From positions 1 through 10,202 of the forward strand of contig CAJVPP010004065.1 of assembly GCA_910592005.1 (NCBI GenBank): a stretch of DNA of 10,202 nucleotides. The letters are read 5' to 3'. Positions within the stretch are counted from its first letter, which is position 1; each line of letters opens with the position of its first letter. Of this stretch, positions 1 through 8,634 are shown in pieces. Source of the stretch: Funneliformis mosseae (taxonomy: Eukaryota; Glomeromycota; Glomeromycetes; Glomerales; Glomeraceae). A program made the position numbers and the translations under genes. The notes under the pieces were generated by a model that was given only the letters and a program-made list of their open reading frames with translations, had not been told where the DNA came from and searched no databases.

Positions 1-90
1 TGTTATTATTGTCAGTAGTATCTTATTTACCATAGATTTTCTTTAATTGTATTTTCTTATATAAAGGGCATGAAAATATCTTGGAAAAAG

Positions 91-110
91 AACAGATTCC
101 AACAGATTCC
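91..110. repeat. 10-bp direct tandem duplication
   Basis: The decamer AACAGATTCC occurs twice back to back (91-100 and 101-110), perfectly matched. It could be a replication-slippage duplication or the footprint of an excised transposon with a target duplication. The sequence does not decide between them. Confidence 0.85.
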
Positions 111-282
111 TAATATCATATTCACAATACATTTAATAACAATAATAAATACATTTAACATTTTGCAAATATAAAACTTATAATTTATTTCTTGTTAATT
201 AAATAAACTCTAATAAATAGTGTATCAAATTGATTGGATTTAAGTCATAGCTATTGCCTCCCTGATTTCAAATTATAGTTAA

Positions 283-316
283 CTTATTTGACGGAAAGAG
301 TAACGTTAACACTGTA
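283..316 (-). repeat. Possible Tc1/mariner terminal inverted repeat (solo end)
   Basis: Read on the minus strand from 316, the sequence is TA followed by CAGTGTTAACGTTACTC and a GC-richer stretch. A TA target followed by CAGTG is the usual start of a Tc1/mariner terminal repeat. If real, the element would lie to the left (bases 1-314 and beyond the window). No partner repeat or transposase was found inside the window, so this rests on the terminal motif alone. The palindrome GTTAAC occurs at 278-283 and again at 305-310. Confidence 0.25.
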
Positions 317-776
317 TTAATAGCATATTAAGTCATATTAAAGCATATATTAATGTAGAAGAAAGCTATATAAAATATTAATTAATTAATAAAATATATA
401 TAATTTTAGTCTATCTTTTAAAAAATAAAAAATTTTTTTGATATTTTATTATAAAATTATGCATATATTATTAAAAAAACTGTGTCATTACTTCATTAAG
501 ATCTGTAAGTTATAAGTTTTAAGTGATTAATTTTACACTATTTTTAGCTATCATATGTCTAGACCCTATACTAAAAAGAAAGATTAAGTTTAATTTCTAA
601 GTTGTTTGATGGTATAGTGAATTTGATTATTCCTTAAATTAAGAATTAAGTATCTTATTTGACTTCTTTATCTAGTAATATAGCTAAATACTTAATAATG
701 CTAAGATACTATTTGTTAGTCTATAAAGGCTTTTAATTAAATCTTATCCTAGATATAATACTTATTAAGCTGATTA

Positions 777-900
777 TCAAATACACTTAGTATGGTTAAA
801 ATAGACTATGACGAATGGTAAGCAAGCAAAATTATCATAATTTATAGTTCAATTTGATATTATCTATTGATAAAATAGTTAAGCCTATAATCAGATCAGA
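777..900 (-). pseudogene. Possible hAT transposase C-terminal relic
   Basis: Minus-strand translation from 900 begins with SDLIIGLTILSIDN and continues IKLNY. After a one-base frame change near 837 it reads NYDNFACLPF and ends at a TGA at 777-779. The pattern L-x-I-x-SI-(D/E)-N/H followed by N-Y/F-D-x-x-x-x-FA resembles the C-terminal dimerisation region of hAT-superfamily transposases. The piece is only about 40 residues and no hAT terminal repeats or 8-bp target duplication were identified. The resemblance could be accidental in this AT-rich DNA. I treat it as a weak hint. Confidence 0.27.
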
Positions 901-1248
901 AATCAAAAAAAATAATAATCTAAGTTATATAAGAGATTTTAGAATTCTATAAATAGGATGTTAAAGTATTTAAATAATTAAATAATGTAATTTAAAATAA
1001 TAATAAAATTATTAATTATTAATATATATATTTTTTGTATGCAAGTATTGAATTTATATTTATAAAATTTTAATTTAAATAAATAAATTATATAAGATTT
1101 ATTATTAAAAAATAATTCTTATTACATATGATAAATACTGTATAAAGAGTTTATAAAGTATTTTTTTTAAATATATCTTATAAAAAAAAAAACAGATATT
1201 TGTAAAAATACTTTAAGTTTAATTCTAAAACTTATTAGTTTTCTAAAC
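901..1248. other. AT-rich spacer
   Basis: Mostly A/T runs. I see no coding frame and no RNA gene. The only structure is the hairpin at 1213-1252, which overlaps the right edge. Confidence 0.5.
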
Positions 1249-1252
1249 TTAA
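1213..1252. repeat. Imperfect hairpin at the 3' end of the MULE relic
   Basis: TTAAGTTTA plus AAAAC on the left (1213-1231) pairs with GTTTTC-TAAACTTAA on the right (1238-1252), with a small bulge and a 6-base loop. It overlaps the stop codon that ends the minus-strand MULE relic. It may be part of a terminal repeat, a transcript-end structure, or chance. Confidence 0.45.
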
Positions 1253-3540
1253 CTTATTACTTCTACTTTAAGCAAACAAGCTAACTCTTCTTTTACTTCA
1301 AATACAACTTTAATCAAAGAATTTTCAAACCTATCATGTCTTTTCTGCTTAAAATTTTAGACTAAAATATGTATATTTTTATTAAAAATAATAATACTAT
1401 AAATACTAAAAATTATGATTTTATTATTATCACTTATCTTACACTCTTTATTTATATTATAGCTATCAATATAATTGCAAAAGAACTTCTTATAAAACCT
1501 CTAAATTTTATCTAATAATCTTATTCATTATTATATAATAATTCTAATATAAAAGAATTATTTTTTATATTTAATACCAATATATTTAACATAAATTAAC
1601 AAAAATAATAATCTTCTATGATTTAATTTGCATAATTTATTTGATACAATATGTATAATTTGTGATTTTTATAAAAAAAATTATTAATAAAATATTTGTT
1701 CAATTGTTTACATATTAAATATTTTTGTAAGTTCAGCTTTAAAGTTTGAATTATTACATCTATATATTAAATTTTCTTTAATTAAATAAATACTATATAA
1801 TTATTTAATAAAATTAATAATAATTTTAGTACTATTATATTGAGATTTAATTTTATGTTTTAGTCTTTCTATATAATTATTTGTGATCATAATATACATT
1901 GTATTTTGATTTATAAGATTTTCTTATACCTATAAAATTTAAAATCTACTTGTTATAAATCTAGTTATTATAAAGATCTTTAATTAATTTATTTTTAATT
2001 CTAATGTAAAATCTAATAAATTAATAAAATCTAAATATAATGGTTTTAATTATTTAGTTTACTTAATTATTTTATTTCTATTAATTATTTTAAATACTAA
2101 TACAATTGATATCTATAAAAATAAAATTATAAATATAAATTATTTTTTAAAATAAGAATTTATATATTAAAAATTATATCTTAATAGTCATTATACTTTT
2201 AAATTATTTAAGTTTTTATCAATTTTTATAACATAAAAACTAATAAAAAATTATAAAATTAAATATATTTTAGTAGTTATATCTATAGATTAATGTTTTT
2301 TATCATTATCAATATAATCTAATAATTTTTAATATATTTTATAATTCTTTGAAATCCTTTTTCATTTAGTATATTTTTATAATACTATTTATATTTATAA
2401 TTTTGATCATTAAATAGGAATATTATTTGTAATAATAATAATGTAATACTAGTTAACTAATTATTTTCTTTATTAGATAAACTTAAAATAAAAATATAAA
2501 TAAATTTTATATTATAATTTAATTAGATTTTACTTTATTTTCTTATTAAATACTAATGGTATTTCAAATTCTACATCTTTTTTTTTTTAGCTATAATTGC
2601 AAATACTGATACACAATCATTATTTAAATCATATTTGCCATCAATATTAATATAATATTTTCCATATTTTTGAGTATTTTTTAATCATAATTAATCTAAT
2701 AATATTAATTAATAAAAATTTTTAAGTATAATTCTGCAGATGATAAATCAGATTATTAATAATAAAGATTATATTCTTTAAGTTTAAGTAATTCATTAAT
2801 TAAATTGTATAAAATTATCTATAGTCTAGTATTTTTCTTAATTTGTTTATTATCATGTATTAAAAATCTATATAATTTTTTTATTACTATATAATTCTTT
2901 TTAATTATATAATAATTTTCTTAAAACTTTTTTTATTAATATCATTATATAGAACTAGTATTTTAGCTTTAATATTTTTGTTGTTTTATAATCTACTTTA
3001 TAATTTACTATAATATTATCATATATTTGTTTAGTTAAATTCAACTAATTAATATGAGAAATATATATTATAAGAACTTTAAATAATAAATAAGTGTTTA
3101 AAATTTTATTTTAAGAGAATGTAAATAATTAAATTTTACAAATATACTTCTAAAATAATTTATATTTTATAAAGATACATATTATTATATTTTTCAGATT
3201 ATTTAATAATTTTATTTTAACAACCTTTTTACATTTATCGATCATATTAATAAGAATTATTATCTCATATATAATAATTATTTAATACTAATATAATTTA
3301 TCTTTTTTTACTTTTATTTTAAATTATTTAACTAATTTTTTATACTTTTTGTTAATTTAATTAAATTATTAATTTAATTAGTTAATTTTAATTTATTTAC
3401 TATTTAATAAAATCAATAATTCTCTTAATATATTTAATTAAAATAATTCATTTTTTAATTAATTCAGAAATTGTTTTAAGATAATATATTTTGCAACCTA
3501 ATCAAAGAGAATATTTTATAGAATTTTTAGTGATATTATA
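1249..3540 (-). pseudogene. Decayed MULE-type (Mutator-like) DDE transposase
   Basis: MULE transposases cut and paste DNA through a DDE catalytic core. On the minus strand, pieces of such a core appear in the right order. A leading region reads LNLTKQIYDNI (about 3040-2990) and NELLKLKEYNL (about 2790). INIDGKYDLN follows, with the candidate first Asp at 2640-2642, then FEIPLVF (2548-2568), matching the family pattern DGTY...G.P.AF. A second Asp lies in DNDKKH (2293-2310), followed by KIYLIL and KNLNNLKV. The candidate Glu is in TNNYIERL (1861-1884). The C-terminal tail includes FKQKRHDRFENSLIKVV and ends at TAA 1249-1251. From 2340 to 1249 the matches stay in one frame for about 364 codons, with roughly 25 stops. 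Upstream, the frame changes several times, for example in an 11-base homopolymer at 2578-2588. No SWIM zinc finger is clear. The 5' boundary near 3540 is approximate and no MULE terminal repeats were paired. It is certainly non-functional; the family call is fairly likely but was made by eye. Confidence 0.6.
3495..3506. repeat. Left copy of a 12-bp inverted pair (with 4502-4513)
   Basis: AACCTAATCAAA here is the exact reverse complement of TTTGATTAGGTT at 4502-4513. The pair brackets both the 164-bp fold-back and the 642-bp element. It contains three G/C bases, which makes chance less likely in this composition, but no extension beyond 12 bp is convincing. Confidence 0.3.
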
Positions 3541-3597
3541 TTAAATAAAACTTTTAAAATTATTATATTTTAAAAAACTATATATATAAAAAATAAA

Positions 3598-3761
3598 TAT
3601 ATAGGCTCTTTGTAATAGAAAAGAAGAAAACTACCAAAAAAATTTTTTTAAGTTAATGTTAAATCTGGACTTATTTTATTAAAAAAATAATATTTAGCTT
3701 ATAAAGTAAAAAAAAAATTTTTTGGTAGTTTTCTCCTTTTCTATTATAAAAAGCCTATATA
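3598..3761. mobile_element. 164-bp fold-back MITE with 52-bp terminal inverted repeats
   Basis: The left arm (3598-3649) begins TATATAGGCTCTTTGTAATA. The right arm (3710-3761), read on the other strand, begins TATATAGGCTTTTTATAATA. The arms match at 48 of 52 positions and continue through AGAAAACTACC and an A-run/T-run. Of the four differences, three are transitions (C/T, G/A, A/G) and one is a shift in the A/T run. About 60 bp lie between the arms. The size, near-palindromic design and lack of coding capacity are typical of miniature inverted-repeat transposable elements. Both sides end in TATATA, so a TA target duplication is possible but cannot be resolved from the surrounding TA repeats. 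The superfamily is not determined. An RNA transcribed through it would form a long hairpin. Confidence 0.8.
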
Positions 3762-3800
3762 TATAATATATATATTTATATAATAAATAATAAAATATTA

Positions 3801-4442
3801 TCTCTTAAACTGTAAAGTAGGCAAATTTGCTTAAAAACATAAAAAAAATATTAATTTTTTAATAAAAATTAAATATTAATGTTAATAATATAATTATTAT
3901 ATAAAAATATAGTTTAATATACATTTTATTAATTTTATTAAAAGAAATTTAAGTTTATTAAAAAGTTTTTTAAATATTTCAATTTTTAAAATTAAGTTTT
4001 GAAAAATTTATTATAAAAATTTTCTTAAAATTCATATATTTATAAACTAATTTAATCACTTTACTATTAATAAAAGTTATAAAATTTCTTAGTAGATTAT
4101 AAAAACTGTAATAATTAAAGTTATTTTTCATGATAAATTTTATAATATTTTATTATAATTAATATTATTAAAAGTAAATGCTAATAAAATGGTTAAAGGT
4201 CAATTATAAAATTTTTTAATTTATAATTTTATTAAAAATTACAAATTTTTAGCTTATAAGTAACCTTAAATTATTTATTATATAATTAAAAAATAAAATT
4301 TATTATAATATTATATATATTTGTAAAATTAATTTAAAAAAAAAATTTTTTAAAATTTTAATTTTTCATAAAAATAAATCTAAAGGGAATTTATAGTAAA
4401 TAAAAAGACAAATTTGCCTGCAAATTTCTATAGTTTAAGAGA
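3801..4442. mobile_element. 642-bp TA-flanked element with inverted ends
   Basis: The left end reads TCTCTTAAACTGTAAAGTAG and then GGCAAATTTGC. The right end, on the other strand, reads TCTCTTAAACTATAGAAATT, then GCAGGCAAATTTG. The first 13 bases match at 12 positions and the GGCAAATTTG block matches again after a gap of about five bases. A TA sits immediately outside both ends (3799-3800 and 4443-4444), as expected for elements that target TA. The inner block is a 10-bp palindrome, GCAAATTTGC, on the left. The interior is about 90% A/T with no recognised transposase. It is most simply a non-autonomous Tc1/mariner-like or other TA-targeting element, or a decayed autonomous one. Confidence 0.55.
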
Positions 4443-4501
4443 TAGCTTATCATATTTTCAATTAAGAAAACAATATTTTTATCATATATAATCATGCATA
4501 T

Positions 4502-4513
4502 TTTGATTAGGTT
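4502..4513. repeat. Right copy of the 12-bp inverted pair
   Basis: TTTGATTAGGTT is the reverse complement of 3495-3506. Together the two would define a span of about 1,019 bp containing both elements described there. Confidence 0.3.
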
Positions 4514-4575
4514 AAAAATAATATGAAGAGAATCAAAAAGGTAATTTTTATATCTCTATACATTATAATCATCAA

Positions 4576-4594
4576 AACTCATATTTTATGAGTT
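4576..4594. repeat. Perfect 8-bp hairpin
   Basis: AACTCATA (4576-4583), the three-base loop TTT and TATGAGTT (4587-4594) form a perfect stem. No adjacent transcript end or gene gives it a role. Confidence 0.6.
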
Positions 4595-4613
4595 CAATAG
4601 TTTTAACAAGAAC

Positions 4614-5900
4614 TGTATTTACTTAATACATTTCTACTATTTGATATTAAGATATTTTCTTTTATAAATGAATTTTTTTCTTTATTATTTTTCTTTTTAA
4701 AATTATTTCAAATATATTTTCATTTTTCTTTAATTACTTAGTAGTCATTCATATTATAATTATTATAATTTTCTATATTATTTTCTTTTTATTTCTGTAA
4801 CTTTTTATTTAATTTTCTCCTTTCTAAATCTATTAATTAGTTTTTCTTTTTCTAATTATCATATTTCTTTTATTCTATTTTTTTAATATTTTATTCCTAT
4901 AAATATTTCTTCTTTTCTGTATATTATCTTCTTTTTATTTTATTAGATATTATTTTTTAATTATTCTATTTTTCTTGTAATTAAGTTTTAGATCTTTATT
5001 TGATTAGTTTATTATTATCAAATATTTTATTATATATTATTATTATCATTATTTATATATCAAGTATTATTATTATCATTTATTATATTTTTTTTATAGA
5101 GCATTAAATAAAATATATTTTTTTTCCTTATTATCTCTAATTATTTATATTATTATTATTATTCCTTTTTTTAAAGTATTATTATATATTAAATAATTAA
5201 ATATTAATATCATATAAATTAAATAATAAGGTATATTATTTTATTATTAATTTTTATTTATTATATTAATTTTAATATTTATATATAATTCCAGTTAATC
5301 ATCTATTAATTGTCTCTTTTTTACTAAATAAATTTCTACTTTTATTTATATAAGTTTAATATAAATTAATTATAGATCTTTTCTTTGATTTCTATTTCTT
5401 TCTTATTAATTTTTATTTTTATTTTCTTTTTCTTTGTGAATCTAATTTTCTAATTCTTATTTCTTCTTTTAGTATTTTTTAATTTTTAATTTCTTTTACT
5501 AATAATTTTTGTTATTACATTATCATATCATTATTATTTTCTAACATTATATTATATATTATTATTATGTGTTCTTATAATATTATATTATTTCTATTTT
5601 TAGATAATTTCTTCATTTTAATAATTATATTTCAATTTCTTTCATTCCTTTTTTTTATATTATAATTTTTTTTTCTTTTTATATTTAAATATATTTATAT
5701 TCTTTCTTTAATATTTTTATTAATTTTCTTTTTAATATAGATTATATAAGCTTTTTATAATCTTAATATGTGATTTCTTTCATATAATCTTTGTGTAATA
5801 TTCATGCATATTCTTAGGTTTTCTTTTTTTCTTTTTTTAATTTTAAGGATCCTTAAACTATTCTTTTTCTTTGCAGTTGTATTTTCAGATTTTATAATTT
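4614..5900 (-). pseudogene. Lys/Asn-rich low-complexity coding relic
   Basis: The plus strand here is unusually rich in T, so the minus strand is purine-rich, as coding strands often are. One minus-strand frame carries runs with protein-like character, including TTAKKKNSLRILKIKKRKKE, ENLRICMNITQRLYERNHIL, KKLSKNRNN, ILKEEIRIRKLDSQRKRK, INKSRNLFSKKETINR and SFIKENILISNSRNVLSKYS. It has many TAA stops and a few TGA stops, and it cannot be translated today. The predicted peptide would be highly basic, rich in Lys, Asn, Glu and Ile, and possibly coiled-coil. I do not recognise a family. Stop frequency in this frame is only slightly below what the base composition predicts, so part of the signal may be low-complexity DNA rather than an old gene. 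It may be the C-terminal part of the relic at 6003-6535, one frame shift away. Confidence 0.35.
5020..5165. repeat. ATT/TAT-rich simple-sequence stretch
   Basis: Irregular runs of ATT, TAT and TATTATTATCATT dominate, for example around 5026-5090 and 5147-5165. On the minus strand they read as Asn/Ile-rich codons, as in the low-complexity regions of AT-rich genomes. No fixed period long enough for a satellite is visible. Confidence 0.5.
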
Positions 5901-6002
5901 ATTTTATATTATATATTGATTATTATATTATTTTTAATGATTATATCACTTTTCAGTTATCATATTATATTTTAATTATTATACTAGATTATAAGATTTA
6001 TA

Positions 6003-6535
6003 TTACATTTCAGTTATATTGTATTCTATATGATTATGTTGTTTAACAGTTATATCAAATGATTTATATCTTATTATATAATTTTAATTACTTTATTTCT
6101 CTAATATTATGTAATTTTTAGCTAAATGTTTTTCCTTATAACCATCTGTTTGATTAGTTATTTCCTAATCTCTTAATGTTATGATTTCTTTAATCTTATC
6201 TATTTTATTATAAAAGGTCACATGATATATTATTTTAAGATTTCTTAATTCTACAATATAATTTACTAATAAGTATTATATTATAGTTAATTATTACAAT
6301 TAATCAAATAAATTTATTTCTTATTTTTATAATATTTTTAAATATAATTAAATAATTAACTAATTTGAATACTTTAGATATTTCAATAGAACCTATTATA
6401 TAGTTATAAATAATTTTTATATAAGTTTTAACATATTAGTTAATATAATAAATTAATAAATCTAATATCTATTATAATTTAAATCTTTTAATTAGCTTGC
6501 AAATTATATCTAAAAATATTAAAGATGTATTTTTT
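6003..6535 (-). pseudogene. Unidentified minus-strand coding relic
   Basis: Two overlapping minus-strand frames read like real protein. The upstream frame (about 6526-6310) includes NTSLIFLDIICKLIKRFKL, then YVKTYIKIIYNYIIGSIEI and SKVFKLVNYLIIFKN. After a frame change, the segment from 6275 to 6003 (91 codons) includes VELRNLKIIYHVTFYNKIDK, IKEIITLRD, EITNQTDGYKEKHLAKNYI, IRYKSFDITVKQHNHIEYN and ITEM. It has only three internal stops (TAG at 6165-6167 and two TAA) before TAA 6003-6005. At this base composition about nine stops would be expected in 91 random codons. The residue mix (Glu, Asp, His, Gln, Thr, Gly) is also unlike random AT-rich translation. Part of it looks helical or coiled-coil. 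I do not recognise the family. Transposon content nearby suggests it could be another transposable-element protein, but a decayed host gene is equally possible. Confidence 0.5.
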
Positions 6536-7663
6536 TATTATTAGATTAGATTCTAAAATAAATAAAAAATTTGGTAAAAAGAAACTAGTAAAAAAATGAT
6601 TATATAAGTAAAATATTATTAAAAAGTTATTTTATGATAAAAAATATTAATAATAATTATTAAATTGCAAATAATATATATAAAAGTTAATAAAATATAT
6701 ATAATAAAAATAAATTAATAATAAAAAAATATCAAAAGTTAATACTATTTAAATTTAAAAAAATAACATAAATACTTTATAAAATATAAAAAGTAATAGC
6801 AAAAATTTTAATAGTGATAGTTTATAATAATATTAAAATTAATATATATAATTATTATAATAAATTTAAGCTAAAAATTTGATATTATTATAAAAATAAG
6901 TTATTTTTACATTTATTAAAAACAAATATAATAATTAATCATTAAATTAAGTTTTTTAACAATTATTATATAAATATATTTTTACTAAATTATTTACAAT
7001 ATAATATTATTTTAATTAAAAAATATTATTATTAAATTTTAATATAACAAATTTAATTAAATTTTATTTTATTTTTTTATAATTATTAAATTTTAAATTT
7101 TAAATTTTAAATAAATTTTTTATATTTATCATTTAATTAGCAACTTTTTATATTAATTTAAAAATTTTTAAATAAAAATATTTCTATATAAAACTAAAAT
7201 TTAATATTTTTATTTTTTTTTATATTATTTAAAACTTTAATAAAATATTTATTTAAATATTTAAATATTATATACTATAATAAAATTTATAATATATTTA
7301 AAAGTTATAAAATAAAATTTTTTCATAATATTTAATTAAAAAGTATAGTTAAATTTAAATTATTTAAAGAATAATAATTTTAGTTTTATATATATTAAAA
7401 AACGTTAATAATTTTTTTTAAAAACTTATTTATAATTTTATTTAATAATTTAAATTTATTTATTAAAAAAGAATTGTTATTTTTATATAAAATATTTGAA
7501 GATTATGTAAAATATAAAAGAATAACAAATAATATTTTTAATATAAAATATTTTCTAAATTTCAAATTAATTAGTAAAAATGAAATATAGTAAAGTATAA
7601 TGTGATATGATAAATAGTAATCTAATCTATTTATTAATATTAACTAATTTTAAACTAAATATA
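6536..7663. other. Extremely AT-rich spacer, no firm feature
   Basis: A/T homopolymers and TTTAAATTT-type words dominate. A plus-strand frame from about 7198 to 7590 is open for runs of 45 and 64 codons (for example LYKIFEDYVKYKRITNN). Open runs of this length are expected by chance a few times in a window this AT-rich, and it has no ATG-led reading frame of note. An imperfect inverted pair TTGTTATT (about 7475) and AATAACAA (about 7522) is also present. I make no gene call. Confidence 0.45.
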
Positions 7664-7665
7664 TA

Positions 7666-7693
7666 CTTCCTGGTCAAAAATATCAGACTACTT
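7666..7693 (+). repeat. Left terminal inverted repeat of the ancient Tc1
   Basis: CTTCCTGGTCAAAAATATCA followed by GACTACTT, preceded by TA at 7664-7665. It shares the core GGTCA-n-AA-n-TATC-n-GACT with the terminal repeat at 8894, which shows the two elements are related. Confidence 0.75.
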
Positions 7694-7845
7694 TAAAATT
7701 ATTGCAATTTTTAAATTTAATAGATAACTTTAATTTTTTAATTATAAAAAATTTTAATAAGTAATTTTACATAAAAATTTTTTTATTTTATTTATAAAAA
7801 CAATTTTTTTATAAAAATAATTAGTATTTAATTAAATAACTATTA

Positions 7846-8458
7846 CTATCTACTATAATTTAAACCCTTTTTAATATACTTTATACTAAATTTTCTAAAA
7901 TGCCTTTCAATTTCATTTCATTTTTTCCTTAAAAACAACCATTAATTTTCCAAAAATTTTTAGATATAATTATATATATAAATCTTTATATTCAAAACAT
8001 TCTTTAAATATTCAATTGTATTTAAATCAGAAGGTTATGCAAACTATAAAATATTTGAGATTGAATTACCATATTTTCTATTTACTGTTTAATTGCTTTG
8101 CCCAATGAAATAGATGCATTTTGTCTTAAAAAATATATTCTAACTCAATTTTTAATTTATCAGTAAAAGTAAAAGATTATTTTTTTTAAACTCATAATTT
8201 ATCAGAAACTTGAATTAAAATTCCAATATTATTTTTTATAAAATACCTCTATATTATTATATCTTATTTTCCCAAATTTACAGTAAAAATTAAATAATTT
8301 ATATCATAATTTTCATGAAAACAACACTAAATTCAATAATAAACATTATTTTGAAATAATAAAAAATGAGATAGAATAGACAAGAATATCTATAATATTT
8401 ATTTGTTATAGATACCTTTCTAGAGGCTAATTTTTTTATCTTATTCAAATTCAATAAG
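7846..8458 (-). pseudogene. Decayed Tc1/mariner transposase (ancient copy)
   Basis: The minus strand carries Tc1 transposase landmarks in order. An N-terminal start of the helix-turn-helix region reads IEFE-stop-DKKISL-stop-KG (8458-8410). Then come YNNIEVFYK and NNIGILIQVSDKL (about 8255-8180). Next is the second catalytic Asp at 8123-8125, preceded by a TAA where Gln is expected (F-Q-D) and followed by HWAKQ. Stop-F-A-stop-PSDLNTIEYL follows, matching the family's WPAYSPDLNPIEYLW; the catalytic Glu is at 8011-8013. Last comes LFLRKK-stop-NEIE with TGA 7918-7920 at the expected Trp. The Asp and Glu codons are 109 bases apart, near the 102 expected for DD34E, with indels. The first catalytic Asp was not found. 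Several frameshifts make it non-functional. Confidence 0.75.
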
Positions 8459-8481
8459 TTCTTAGATTTTTAGCACTAAAA

Positions 8482-8498
8482 ATATATATATATATATT
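8482..8498. repeat. (AT)n microsatellite
   Basis: About eight uninterrupted TA units. It is one of several short TA runs in the window (others near 3760-3775 and 8651-8662) and lies inside the ancient Tc1 element. Confidence 0.8.
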
Positions 8499-8604
8499 CA
8501 AATATTAAAGCTTTTAACTATATAGGAAAAAATTTGGTTCATTTTTATACATTTTATCAAAAGTTATGATTAATAGAATTACATTAATTTGAGTATTAAA
8601 AATC

Positions 8605-8632
8605 ACGTAGTCCAATACTTTTGATTGAGAAG
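8605..8632 (-). repeat. Right terminal inverted repeat of the ancient Tc1
   Basis: On the minus strand it reads CTTCTCAATCAAAAGTATTG followed by GACTACGT, with TA at 8633-8634 outside. It pairs with 7666-7693. Confidence 0.72.
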
Positions 8633-8634
8633 TA

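Larger units (their letters stand above)
1..776. other. AT-rich spacer without a recognisable gene
   Basis: I see no coding frame here that I can support. The stretch holds a 10-bp tandem duplication at 91-110 and a Tc1-like terminal motif ending at 314. It also holds a short inverted pair, AGTATCTTA near 650 and TAAGATACT near 703, which could be chance at this composition. GC content is somewhat higher around 230-310 and 540-900 than in the rest of the left half, so these may be heavily decayed inserts. Confidence 0.5.
7666..8632 (-). mobile_element. Ancient Tc1/mariner element (967 bp) with TIRs and TA flanks
   Basis: The left end reads TA then CTTCCTGGTCAAAAATATCA and GACTAC. The right end, on the other strand, reads TA then CTTCTCAATCAAAAGTATTG and GACTAC. 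The first 28 bases match at about 20-21 positions, and seven of the differences are transitions. TA lies outside each end (7664-7665 and 8633-8634), matching Tc1/mariner target use. A decayed minus-strand transposase lies inside (7846-8458). At 967 bp it is shorter than typical 1.3-1.6 kb Tc1 elements, so internal deletions are likely. It is the most diverged of the three Tc1 elements here. Confidence 0.78.

Noticed and set aside
2100..3540. A viral origin for the Asn/Ile/Lys-rich minus-strand relic
   Set aside because: The residue bias follows from AT content. The ordered DGKY, DNDKKH and TNNYIER motifs fit a MULE transposase instead, and no viral hallmark was seen.
5804..6046. An 80-codon plus-strand reading frame starting with ATG, Phe/Ile/Tyr-rich
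   Set aside because: It is the antisense of minus-strand Lys/Asn-rich relics, is almost pure low-complexity hydrophobic sequence and has no recognisable domain. In DNA this AT-rich and T-skewed it is best explained as a chance open frame.
7399..7590. A 64-codon stop-free plus-strand stretch
   Set aside because: No start codon, extreme AT content and no family resemblance. Runs of this length are expected by chance a few times in a window of this composition.
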